The notes under the pieces are model-generated. The model saw only the letters and a list, made by a program, of their open reading frames with translations. It ran no database searches and was not told the origin of the DNA. 16,299 nt of DNA from Urinicoccus sp. (GTDB taxonomy: Bacteria > Bacillota > Clostridia > Tissierellales > Peptoniphilaceae): contig JASBZN010000014.1 of NCBI GenBank assembly GCA_029983435.1, positions 1 through 16,299 of the forward strand, read 5' to 3'. Position numbers and translations under genes: made by a program. Positions 6,353 through 13,671 of this stretch are shown here, in pieces; position 1 is the first letter of the stretch, and every line of letters begins with the position of its first letter.

Positions 6353-7951
6353 TTAGTTCTTTTTATAAACAGATTCACCACTAATAAAGGTTTCTTCCAC
6401 TTTCACATCTTTAATATCTTTTGCATCTATTGTGAAAATATCTCGATCTAAAATAATAAAATCTGCCAAATATTCGGGTTTAATCCGTCCCTTTATTTCT
6501 TCATTTCCTTCTGTATAAGCACCTTCTATCGTGTAGCAATCAATAGCATCTTCAACAGAAACTCGCTCATTCGGATATAGCCCACCTTCTGGTTCTCCAT
6601 TGACTCTTTGTCGGGTCACTGCAGAATACATGCAAGGGAAGGGATTTAAATCTTCTACTGGAGCATCTGTTGAATACGCAGTGTGCGCTCCCAATACATT
6701 TCTAAGCGTATGATGAGCGTAAGACGTCGATGCCATTTCATCTCCCACTCGATCCCTTACTGTCGTAATATCATATTCTAAAAAGATCGGTTGATAGGTT
6801 GCATTGATATTTAATTCTGCAATTCTTTCCAGTAGTGGCCGATCGGTAATTTGTAAGTGGATAATCCCATTACGGTTAGGGTTATTTTCATGGTTCACTT
6901 TGCCATAACTTTCCACAACTCTTTTAGCCGCTTCATCTCCGATACAGTGCGTTACAACACGAATTCCTTCTTGATCTGCAAAAGCACATACAGAATCCAC
7001 ATATTCATTTGTCATGGCCTCAATTCCCTTTGTTGAGGGGTCATCGTTATATGGTTTAGACATTAAAGCAGTCCTTGCTCCTAAAGTTCCATCTTTAAAA
7101 AGCTTAATTGCCCCCCGTTGATAAGTGTCATCATAAACACCTTCTCGTTTGTAAATCTTCTCAACATATTCTTTAATTTTATCTAGGGTAGACATATTAA
7201 AATGAGGATAGTAACGTAAAGGAACTTTCTTTTCCATATAAAGTTCTTCAATCGCTCCATGGATTGGATCCCAGTCATCTGTCATATACACATCACAAGA
7301 TTGAACAGAAGTTAGACCGCAGGATAAGGCATGGTTTACCCCTGCTATAAACTTTTCTTGAACGTCTTCTTTTGTATCCTTCGGAACTAGATTCCGAACA
7401 ATTTCAGTTGCATTTTCCGCAAAAACACCTAATAACTTTCCATCCTCATCTTTATATATTTCTCCGCCTTCAATTGTTGTGTTTTCATCAATATCTAACA
7501 ATTCCAATGCCTTACTATTACAAGCTAAAATATGCACACAAACTCTTTCCGCAATAATGGGAATTTCCGTTGAAATTTTGTCCAGATCATGGCGATTTAC
7601 AAACCGCTTTTCTCCTTCTACAAAATAATCTTGGTTCCATCCTCGTCCATAAATAAATTTAATATCACTATGATCCTTTAAATAGTCTTGGCCTCTTTGG
7701 ATAACTTCATCAATACTTTTAGAATTATAAAGTCTAAGTTGAACAAGGGTTTCTCCCATGGTTTTTAAATGTAAGTGGGAGTCAATAATCCCAGGAAGAA
7801 CTGTTTTTCCTTCTAGGTCTATTTCTTCACCTGGAAATTTTTTAATTTCCTCATTACTACCAACAGCCTTAAATTTTCCATCTTCTACAGCAAAAGCTTG
7901 AACAAAAGTATTTTTATCTACATAAACTTTTCCATTGATAAACTTTTTCAT
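6353..7951 (-). CDS. YtcJ-like metal-dependent amidohydrolase (Amidohydro_3)
   Basis: A cytoplasmic amidohydrolase-superfamily enzyme of about 532 residues, the usual size for the YtcJ/Amidohydro_3 family. It opens with the small beta-sandwich part (KFINGKVYVD ... GKTVLPGIIDSHLHL), in which the HxH pair (His59/His61) binds metal. Further expected ligands are His335 (VVTHCIGDEA), His365 (IIHLQITDRP) and the catalytic Asp429 (AYSTDAPVEDLNPF). KLFKDGTLGARTAL at about 283-296 is a family signature. Members hydrolyse C-N bonds in amides, N-formyl or cyclic compounds; the substrate here is unknown. Two ATGs are adjacent (7954 and 7951); the second has the better spacing (6 bases) from AGGAGG. It lies 27 bases after brnQ, and its stop is 10 bases from the GNAT start, with the GNAT Shine-Dalgarno overlapping this end. 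This points to one operon. Confidence 0.92.
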   Translation of the reverse strand: MKKFINGKVYVDKNTFVQAFAVEDGKFKAVGSNEEIKKFPGEEIDLEGKTVLPGIIDSHLHLKTMGETLVQLRLYNSKSIDEVIQRGQDYLKDHSDIKFIYGRGWNQDYFVEGEKRFVNRHDLDKISTEIPIIAERVCVHILACNSKALELLDIDENTTIEGGEIYKDEDGKLLGVFAENATEIVRNLVPKDTKEDVQEKFIAGVNHALSCGLTSVQSCDVYMTDDWDPIHGAIEELYMEKKVPLRYYPHFNMSTLDKIKEYVEKIYKREGVYDDTYQRGAIKLFKDGTLGARTALMSKPYNDDPSTKGIEAMTNEYVDSVCAFADQEGIRVVTHCIGDEAAKRVVESYGKVNHENNPNRNGIIHLQITDRPLLERIAELNINATYQPIFLEYDITTVRDRVGDEMASTSYAHHTLRNVLGAHTAYSTDAPVEDLNPFPCMYSAVTRQRVNGEPEGGLYPNERVSVEDAIDCYTIEGAYTEGNEEIKGRIKPEYLADFIILDRDIFTIDAKDIKDVKVEETFISGESVYKKN

Positions 7952-7978
7952 CATATCCCTCCTAACAGGAAACTACTT

Positions 7979-9277
7979 TTAAGCCAATTTTGTGGCTCTT
8001 GGTTTTCCCTTATAGAGAAAATAGCCAACAACCATACCAATAATCGTTGGTACAAGCCAAGCGAATCCAGAGGCTCCAAAAGGCATTGCTTTCATAAAAG
8101 AATCAATAGCAGATGATTTTGTTACAATGACAATGGCATCCAGTAAACCGAAAATAGAAGCCAATAAAACACCACCCTTATAAATTCCATCATTGGCTAC
8201 TTTTCGATCAAAGATTCCTAAGAACGTAATAACGATAAAAATAGGATAAAGGAAAGCAAATAAAGGCGTTACATAGTCAATTAATCCCGTTACACCTTGA
8301 ATGGATAAGATACAACAAAGTACTGCAATAATAAGAATCCACGTTTTATACTTTATCTTCCCCTTGGTCAATTCTTCTAGGAAAGTTGCTACGTTTGCTC
8401 CTAAGCCAACAGATGTCGTTAAACAAGCTAAAGCAACAGCACCACTTAAGAACAAAAGACCAACTTTTCCTAAAGCTCGACTTACAATTTCAATTAAAAG
8501 TGTCGTTCTTTCCGCATTTAAATCAAATTCTGTCGATAAAGAAGCTCCTCCGTAAACTAAACCACCATACACAATAAACAATCCAATAAAAGCAACAACG
8601 CAAGCAATGGCTGTTCCCTTACGAACATCTTTTTCGCCATAGCCTTCTCGTTTAAGAGCAGAAATAAACATTCCACCACATAAAATTCCTAGGGTAAGGT
8701 CCCCAGTTAAGTATCCATTTAAAGTTGCATCCACTAAAGGTTTTTCAACTTTTGGTGCCGCTTGCATCCCAATGGGATCCAATACAACTTTAAGAATAAT
8801 AATAACCAAGAGGATCAGTAAGGCAGGTGTCAAATATTTACCAAGTTTATCCACCACACTTTCTTGCTTTCTGGCAAGTAAATAGAAAATGCCAAAGAAA
8901 ATAAGAGAAGCAATAATTCTTGGCACATCTCCAAATAAAGGTTGAACCCCCATTTCATACGTTGTTGCCGCACATCTTGGTAAGGTAGACCCCAAGGCGA
9001 GAAAAGTATAGTTAATAAAGAAGAAAAAAGTCATAAACCGTCTACCCAAAGGCTTCATAATCGTGTCCATACTACCGCCAGAATTTAACACACCTATCAC
9101 AGCAATAATCGGCAAAAAGATAGCCGAAATCGTCATCCCTAAAATTCCTGCCCAATAATTACTTCCTGTCATCACACCGATATAAGGGGGAAAGATTAAA
9201 TTCCCAGCTCCAAAATATGTTGAAAACAAAGCGAAACCAACAATAATTCCAGATAACAATAATTTTTTATTTTTCAT
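7979..9277 (-). CDS. brnQ: Branched-chain amino-acid:cation symporter BrnQ
   Basis: A 432-residue membrane transporter of the LIVCS family with about 12 predicted transmembrane helices, importing Leu, Ile and Val with Na+ or H+. The N-terminal signature FGAGNLIFPPYIG (22-34) and the first-helix pattern GFALFSTYFGAG are diagnostic, and the length is typical (430-450). The C-terminus ends in a short basic tail. The ATG is preceded by AAGGAGG at 6 bases. It is the first gene of an operon with a YtcJ-like amidohydrolase and a GNAT acetyltransferase. A long untranslated leader (about 150 nt from the predicted promoter at 9435-9464) contains several nested complementary segments, so expression may be controlled at the RNA level; no T-box core is present. 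Many clostridia use BrnQ for branched-chain amino-acid fermentation. Confidence 0.95.
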   Translation of the reverse strand: MKNKKLLLSGIIVGFALFSTYFGAGNLIFPPYIGVMTGSNYWAGILGMTISAIFLPIIAVIGVLNSGGSMDTIMKPLGRRFMTFFFFINYTFLALGSTLPRCAATTYEMGVQPLFGDVPRIIASLIFFGIFYLLARKQESVVDKLGKYLTPALLILLVIIILKVVLDPIGMQAAPKVEKPLVDATLNGYLTGDLTLGILCGGMFISALKREGYGEKDVRKGTAIACVVAFIGLFIVYGGLVYGGASLSTEFDLNAERTTLLIEIVSRALGKVGLLFLSGAVALACLTTSVGLGANVATFLEELTKGKIKYKTWILIIAVLCCILSIQGVTGLIDYVTPLFAFLYPIFIVITFLGIFDRKVANDGIYKGGVLLASIFGLLDAIVIVTKSSAIDSFMKAMPFGASGFAWLVPTIIGMVVGYFLYKGKPRATKLA

Positions 9278-9313
9278 GTCCAGCCTCCTTAGTAAAATAA
9301 TTATCTGCCAAAT

Positions 9314-9435
9314 AAAGAAACGCCCTACAAAACCGATCCTCCTTTCTTTCTGATTTTGTTTGATATCCTTTATCTATACTTACTTTTTCAAACAAAACCA
9401 GTTGTACTTTCTATTTACCCTGAAAGCGTTTCTTT
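9314..9435 (-). ncRNA. Candidate structured leader RNA of brnQ (unclassified)
   Basis: Read on the - strand, three nested stems are visible. P1 is AAAGAAACGC (9435-9426) with GCGTTTCTTT (9323-9314), 10 bp perfect. P2 is CTTTC (9426-9422) with GAAAG (9411-9407). P3 is CTGGTTTTGTTTGA (9401-9388) with TCAAACAAAATCAG (9363-9350), 14 pairs including one G-U. The wobble pairs only in the - strand transcript (it is A-C on the other strand), which favours an RNA read towards brnQ. P1 begins at about the predicted transcription start. A Shine-Dalgarno-like AAAGGAGG sits between P3 and the P1 3' arm. I do not recognise a known riboswitch or T-box consensus. AT-rich DNA can give such stems by chance, so this is a candidate only. 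Confidence 0.4.
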
Positions 9436-9464
9436 TTATCATTTATTTTTAGAACTCTTTTCAA
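9435..9464 (-). promoter_or_regulatory. Candidate promoter of the brnQ operon
   Basis: On the - strand, TTGAAA (9464-9459, 5/6) is followed after 18 bp by GATAAA (9440-9435, 4/6). It lies between the terminator of the upstream NCS2 gene and the brnQ leader stems, and would start transcripts at about the outer stem. A cre-like TGAAAGCGTTTC (9421-9432) would overlap the start site, but its spacing is one base short of the CcpA consensus. Confidence 0.4.
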
Positions 9465-9477
9465 CTTTTCTTTTCCA

Positions 9478-9506
9478 TAAAAAATTGCCCCGAAAACCGG
9501 GGCAAT
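9478..9506 (-). terminator. Terminator of the NCS2 permease gene
   Basis: ATTGCCCCG (9484-9492) and CGGGGCAAT (9498-9506) form a 9-bp GC-rich stem with a 5-base loop. On the - strand it is followed by a run of six T. It lies 25 bases after the NCS2 stop codon and separates that gene from the brnQ operon. Confidence 0.93.
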
Positions 9507-9531
9507 CCAATACACTTTTAAATTTTCAATC

Positions 9532-10857
9532 TTAAAAAACAATCGGGCTCAAGTATCTGAGTAAGAAAACTGCAGCTAAAATATACATTACAACAGACAC
9601 ATCTTTGGATTTTCCTGTTGCTAGTTTCATTACAACATAACTTATCATTCCCACAGAAATCCCTTCTGCAATCGAATAAGCAAAGGGCATCATAACAATG
9701 GTCAAGAAAGCTGGTACAGACTCTGTATAGTCGCTAAAGTCAATTTCTGTAATAGGCGACATCATAAACAAACCTACCATAATCAAAGCAGCTGCTGTTG
9801 CTTGAGATGGCACGATAGAAAATAGTGGGAAAAGGAAAAGGGAAATTAAAAAGAAAAATCCTGTGGATAAGGAAGTTAATCCTGTCCGTCCTCCGTCTGC
9901 TACTCCACTAGCACTTTCTACAAAGGTTGTAATGGTACTGGTTCCCAGTAAAGCTCCACAAACTGTTCCAATGGCATCGGACAATAGAGCTTTGCCAACG
10001 CCGGGGAAATTTCCATCTTCATCAATTAAATCTGCCTTGGTGGCAACCCCTGTTAAAGTTCCTACGGTGTCAAAAATATCGACAAATAAGAAGGTAAACA
10101 TCACAGAGAACATATCAAAAGTGAAGATATCCTTCCATTCTAATTGAAAGGCAACACTCTTAATAGATGGGGGCAAAGAGAAGATGCTGGTAGCTCCTGG
10201 AAAATGGGTTACTCCTGTGATTAAAGCAACAATAGTAGAGATTACAATTCCATATAAAAGTGCTCCTCGCACTTGCTTTGCCGTTAAAATAGCCATGGTT
10301 AATAAAGCAATAATAGCAATTAAACTTTCCTTGGTTAATAAATCTCCCATGGATAAAAAGGTTGATTCGTTAGCAACGATTAACCCAGAATTGGTAAAAC
10401 CGATTAAGGCTATAAATAAACCAATTCCAACGGATACCGCTTTTTTTAAAGAATAGGGAATAGCTGAAAAAATAGCTTCTCTAACGTTGAAGAATGATAG
10501 AATAAGAAATAAAATACCTTCTAAAAAAACAGCTGTTAGAGCAAAAGACCACTCGTAGCCCATTCCCAGGCATACCGTATAGGTGAAAAAGGCGTTTAAG
10601 CCCATTCCTGCTGACAAGGCAAACGGCAAATTTGCATAAAAGCCCATAAGTAACATGGCAATAACGGAAGCTAAAATCGTCGCCGTAAAGACGCCACCCT
10701 TGTCCATGCCCGTTTGAGACAATAAGTCCGGATTAACAATTAAAATATAAGACATGGTCATGAATGTTGTCAATCCTGCCATAAACTCTGTTTTTACATC
10801 GGTCTTATGTTGACTGAGTAAAAACTTTCGTTCAAAAAATGATTGATTTTTTTCCAA
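9532..10857 (-). CDS. NCS2-family purine permease (AzgA/PbuG-like)
   Basis: A 441-residue polytopic membrane protein of the AzgA-like branch of the NCS2 (nucleobase:cation symporter 2) family, expected to import adenine, guanine or hypoxanthine. Signatures: MTMSYILIVNPDLLS (33-47), LPFALSAGMGLNAFF (77-91), FVDIFDTVGTLTGVA (258-272) and ESASGVADGGRTGL (314-327), the last two lining the substrate site in homologues. The start codon is TTG (10857-10855), with AGGAGG 7 bases upstream and no competing ATG near it, so an ATG-only start prediction would shorten the protein. It is a single-gene unit with its own extended -10 promoter (10888-10896) and terminator (9478-9506). The predicted leader is only about 23 nt, leaving no room for the purine riboswitch often found on such genes. 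The exact purine is not determinable. Confidence 0.93.
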   Translation of the reverse strand: MEKNQSFFERKFLLSQHKTDVKTEFMAGLTTFMTMSYILIVNPDLLSQTGMDKGGVFTATILASVIAMLLMGFYANLPFALSAGMGLNAFFTYTVCLGMGYEWSFALTAVFLEGILFLILSFFNVREAIFSAIPYSLKKAVSVGIGLFIALIGFTNSGLIVANESTFLSMGDLLTKESLIAIIALLTMAILTAKQVRGALLYGIVISTIVALITGVTHFPGATSIFSLPPSIKSVAFQLEWKDIFTFDMFSVMFTFLFVDIFDTVGTLTGVATKADLIDEDGNFPGVGKALLSDAIGTVCGALLGTSTITTFVESASGVADGGRTGLTSLSTGFFFLISLFLFPLFSIVPSQATAAALIMVGLFMMSPITEIDFSDYTESVPAFLTIVMMPFAYSIAEGISVGMISYVVMKLATGKSKDVSVVMYILAAVFLLRYLSPIVF

Positions 10858-10887
10858 TCGAAACCCTCCTTTAATTTTGATACTTTT

Positions 10888-10896
10888 ATTTTATCA
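10888..10896 (-). promoter_or_regulatory. Extended -10 promoter of the NCS2 permease gene
   Basis: TGATAAAAT on the - strand is a TGN extended -10 (TAAAAT, 5/6) placed 30 bases before the TTG start codon. The -35 region is poor. It lies downstream of the YfcC terminator, so the permease gene has its own start. Confidence 0.55.
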
Positions 10897-10935
10897 TAAG
10901 CTTGGGTTTTTTTATAGATTCCTAGAAAAGGATGC

Positions 10936-10972
10936 AAAAGAAAGGTGCCAGTTTAAAACCGGCACCTTTTTT
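10936..10972 (-). terminator. Terminator of the D-aminoacylase/M20/YfcC operon
   Basis: AAAGGTGCC (10941-10949) pairs with GGCACCTTT (10961-10969). On the - strand the stem extends inward by a G-U and further A-T pairs, and is followed by TTTCTTTTG. It begins about 30 bases after the YfcC stop. The + strand also has a T-run, but no + gene ends here. Confidence 0.85.
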
Positions 10973-11000
10973 ATCTTTTTAAGATGAAATCTAGCTTTTC

Positions 11001-12398
11001 CTATGCCAAGTGAATGCTAGCAGCAATTCCTGTAAAAATACAAGCCATGATGACCCAGACTAGGATAATTGGCCACACAAACTTAACCCATTTTTCATAG
11101 TCAATTTTCGCAACAGATAAACTTGCTAGCAAGGAGCCCCCTGTTGGGATAATAGAGTTGGAAATTCCATCTCCTAAATGAAATGCTAAAACTGCGGTTT
11201 GTCTGGAAATGCCAACAATATCTGAAAGTGGTGTCATAATGGGCATCGTGGCTGCAGCTTGTCCACTTCCAGATGGAATGAAGAAGTTCAAAACCAATTG
11301 GAAAAGGAACATGAAGACAGCAGAAATCGATTTAGGAACGAGTTGAATCAATTGAGAAACAGCATGCACAATTGTGTAAAGGATTTGCCCATCATTTAAA
11401 ACAACTAAAATACTCCGAGCAACCCCTACAACTAAAGCTCCCATAGCCATTTCTTTTGCCCCTTCAATAAAGGTAACAGCCATTTTAGAGGGACCCATTT
11501 TGGCAACAAAACCACAAATAATTCCCAAACCTAAGAAGATACCAACAATTTCGTTAATGTAAAAACCCCAATTGATAACCCCATAAACCACTAGACCAAT
11601 GGCAATTAAGAATAGGATAATAACGATAATATGGACCTTGGTAATTTCTCCAACATTTTCTAATTTTTGAATTTCGCCAGCTTCTTGTTTTTCTAATTCT
11701 AAACAGTAGCTTGACGAAGGATCTTTCCTGACTTTTTTTGCGTAGCGCAAGACCATGTAAATAGTCGCAACATTAAAAACTGCCCAAATAATTAGCCGAT
11801 ACCACATGGCTGAAAACAAGGGTAATTCTGCAATACTTTGAGCTACTCCTACAGTGAATGGATTCATAAATCCTGAGTTGAAGCCCACAGCTGCTCCTAG
11901 GAAGATAATGGCTGTCCCCACCATGGCATCATAGCCTAAACTCCTGGCCAGAAGAACCCCAATGGGAATGAAGATAATACACTCTTCACTTAAACCAACG
12001 GTTCCTCCTAAAACAGAAAAGAGGATAATAAAAACTGGCACAATTAAGGATGGATAGCCTTCCAGTTTCTTAGCTAAGGCGCCAACCCCAATTTCCAAAG
12101 CTCCTGTTTTAGTAATAATAGCAAACGACCCTCCTAAGATAAAGATGAAGAAGGAAATTTCTGCCGCTTCTTGCAGTCCTCTTGGAACAGAAGTTAATAG
12201 TTGCATAATACTAACAGGACTTTGTTCTACATAGTGATAAGTGCTAGGATCTACTACCGTCCTTTCACCTACTTCTATCGTGTCATAAGTACTAGCTGGA
12301 ATAATATAGGACAAAATAGCAATAATAATTGTGATGGTAACTAAAATAACATAGGTATGCGGTACTTTAACTCTTTTCTTCTTTTTCGTCGTATCCAT
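11001..12398 (-). CDS. YfcC/DcuC-family membrane carrier
   Basis: A 465-residue transporter of the YfcC family (C4-dicarboxylate anaerobic carrier superfamily, Pfam DcuC). A basic cytoplasmic N-terminus (TKKKKRVKVPHTY) is followed by about 10-12 membrane helices with a cytoplasmic loop at about 222-252. Two re-entrant, substrate-site-like motifs are clear: GLSEECIIFIPIG (135-147) in the first half, and GSGQAAATMPIMTPL (377-391) with GDGISNSIIPTGG (409-421) in the second. Members are annotated as basic amino-acid antiporters, short-chain fatty-acid or dicarboxylate carriers; specificity is unknown. Being last in an operon with two deacylases suggests uptake of an N-acyl amino acid or peptide, or exchange with a product. 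The ATG has AAAGGAG at 6 bases. The 82-bp gap to the M20 gene holds only a weak stem (GCCA/TGGC) and no convincing promoter. Confidence 0.9.
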   Translation of the reverse strand: MDTTKKKKRVKVPHTYVILVTITIIIAILSYIIPASTYDTIEVGERTVVDPSTYHYVEQSPVSIMQLLTSVPRGLQEAAEISFFIFILGGSFAIITKTGALEIGVGALAKKLEGYPSLIVPVFIILFSVLGGTVGLSEECIIFIPIGVLLARSLGYDAMVGTAIIFLGAAVGFNSGFMNPFTVGVAQSIAELPLFSAMWYRLIIWAVFNVATIYMVLRYAKKVRKDPSSSYCLELEKQEAGEIQKLENVGEITKVHIIVIILFLIAIGLVVYGVINWGFYINEIVGIFLGLGIICGFVAKMGPSKMAVTFIEGAKEMAMGALVVGVARSILVVLNDGQILYTIVHAVSQLIQLVPKSISAVFMFLFQLVLNFFIPSGSGQAAATMPIMTPLSDIVGISRQTAVLAFHLGDGISNSIIPTGGSLLASLSVAKIDYEKWVKFVWPIILVWVIMACIFTGIAASIHLA

Positions 12399-12480
12399 TG
12401 TAAACTCCTTTCCAAAATACTTTATGTCTATTGCAATGAATTTAACTTATAAATTTTTACCAAGCCACTCTTTGGCTACT

Positions 12481-13671
12481 CTACAGTGTATAAGGTATAA
12501 TCAACCCCCTTTTTACATTTTCTTCGTATTCTTGCCTAATCTCCCTCATCAAGCTCTTATCCTCAATGACTCGATAGCCGCAGTAAGCTAAAATACAAAC
12601 CGTCTCTGCCATTTTTTCGTAGGCATATGGTGTTTGGGTTGCTTGAGCAAATTCTCGGGTGTGTCCAGGAATTTTATGGTCCGCAATGGGAAAATAACCA
12701 TGAATACAGGGAACTTCATGGGACACATTCCCAGCATCTAGACTCCCTACAGAATCTCTTGCTGCTACAATCTCCTCTTGAGAAAATTTTTCAATCCCCT
12801 CCTTAAAGACTTTATTTAGCCTTTCATTCGTTACTAAATCGTCGTAGGGCGGTTCAAATTCATCAACCTTCAACTGGGCCCCGGTGACCAATGCACCAGC
12901 TTCGGCACAATGAATTACTTTTTCTACTAACTCTTGTAAATATTTTTTCGTTGTGGCTCGAACGTAAAATTCTCCACGAGAAAAATCTGGTACAATGTTT
13001 GCCGCTTCTCCTCCATGTTTAATAATCCCATGAATTCGAGAACTAGACAAAATATGTTGCCTAAGGGCATTGATGTTGTTAAAGGTTAAAATCAAGGCAT
13101 CCAAGGCATTGACTCCATATTCTGGATTGGACGCTGCGTGGGCAGTTTTCCCATAAAACTCAAAAGCAAGGGGTTGAATCGCCAGGCTCCTGGAGCTTAA
13201 AAAATAGTTGGTATCTGGATGGGCCATTAAAGCAACGTCCACATCCTTAAAAATCCCTGCCTTCGCCATATCCACCTTGGCCCCGCAGGTTTCTTCTGCT
13301 GGTGTTCCTAAAAGCACCACCGTTCCACCAATTTCATCTACTAAATACCTTAAAACAATGGCTGCCCCAGTACTTACTGTTCCTAAGATGTTGTGTCCAC
13401 AGCCGTGACCAATTTCTGGTAAAGCATCGTATTCCGCCATATAACAAACCCTTGGCCCAGGTTTTTTTCCTACATAACTCGCCTTAAAAGCCGTATCAAT
13501 CCCCACAAGACCTCTTTCTATGGTAAATCCATGTTCTTCTAATAAAAGGCAGTGCGCTTGACAAGCAAAGTGTTCATTTAAAGCTGTTTCTGGATGTTCA
13601 AAAATGGAATCACTTAAGTCTTTTAAGGAGGTATGAATCAACTGCTCTAACTCTAAAATTTTTTCTTTCAT
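12481..13671 (-). CDS. M20-family amidohydrolase/aminoacylase
   Basis: A 396-residue M20 (M20D-like) metallo-amidohydrolase, cytoplasmic, of the type that cleaves N-acyl-amino acids or small amide conjugates (hippurate hydrolase, AbgB, PM20D2-like). Visible active-site residues: the MAEYDALPEIGHGCGHN block (79-94) with Cys91 and His93 as metal ligands, the Glu pair in PAEET (126-127) with the catalytic base, His151 (MAHPD), and His178 in the dimerisation domain (KTAHAAS). The length is normal. The ATG overlaps the stop of the D-aminoacylase-like gene in an ATGA arrangement (13671-13668), so the two are translationally coupled; AAGGAGG lies a few bases upstream. With the upstream gene it may split a racemic pool, one enzyme acting on D- and the other on L-acyl amino acids. 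That is inference. Confidence 0.92.
   Translation of the reverse strand: MKEKILELEQLIHTSLKDLSDSIFEHPETALNEHFACQAHCLLLEEHGFTIERGLVGIDTAFKASYVGKKPGPRVCYMAEYDALPEIGHGCGHNILGTVSTGAAIVLRYLVDEIGGTVVLLGTPAEETCGAKVDMAKAGIFKDVDVALMAHPDTNYFLSSRSLAIQPLAFEFYGKTAHAASNPEYGVNALDALILTFNNINALRQHILSSSRIHGIIKHGGEAANIVPDFSRGEFYVRATTKKYLQELVEKVIHCAEAGALVTGAQLKVDEFEPPYDDLVTNERLNKVFKEGIEKFSQEEIVAARDSVGSLDAGNVSHEVPCIHGYFPIADHKIPGHTREFAQATQTPYAYEKMAETVCILAYCGYRVIEDKSLMREIRQEYEENVKRGLIIPYTL

Noticed and set aside
6343..6381. Upstream in-frame ATG extending the acetyltransferase by 13 residues
   Set aside because: It would overlap the amidohydrolase gene and lacks a Shine-Dalgarno, whereas the ATG at 6342 has AAGGAG at proper spacing.
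9421..9434. CcpA cre site (TGAAAGCGTTTC...)
   Set aside because: The palindrome arms are separated by three bases instead of four and the right end does not fit the consensus; kept only as a weak alternative for the promoter region.
9278..9477. T-box leader for brnQ
   Set aside because: No T-box antiterminator core and no terminator hairpin with U-run before the gene.
10858..10935. Purine riboswitch for the NCS2 permease
   Set aside because: The predicted leader is about 23 nt and no purine aptamer sequence is present.
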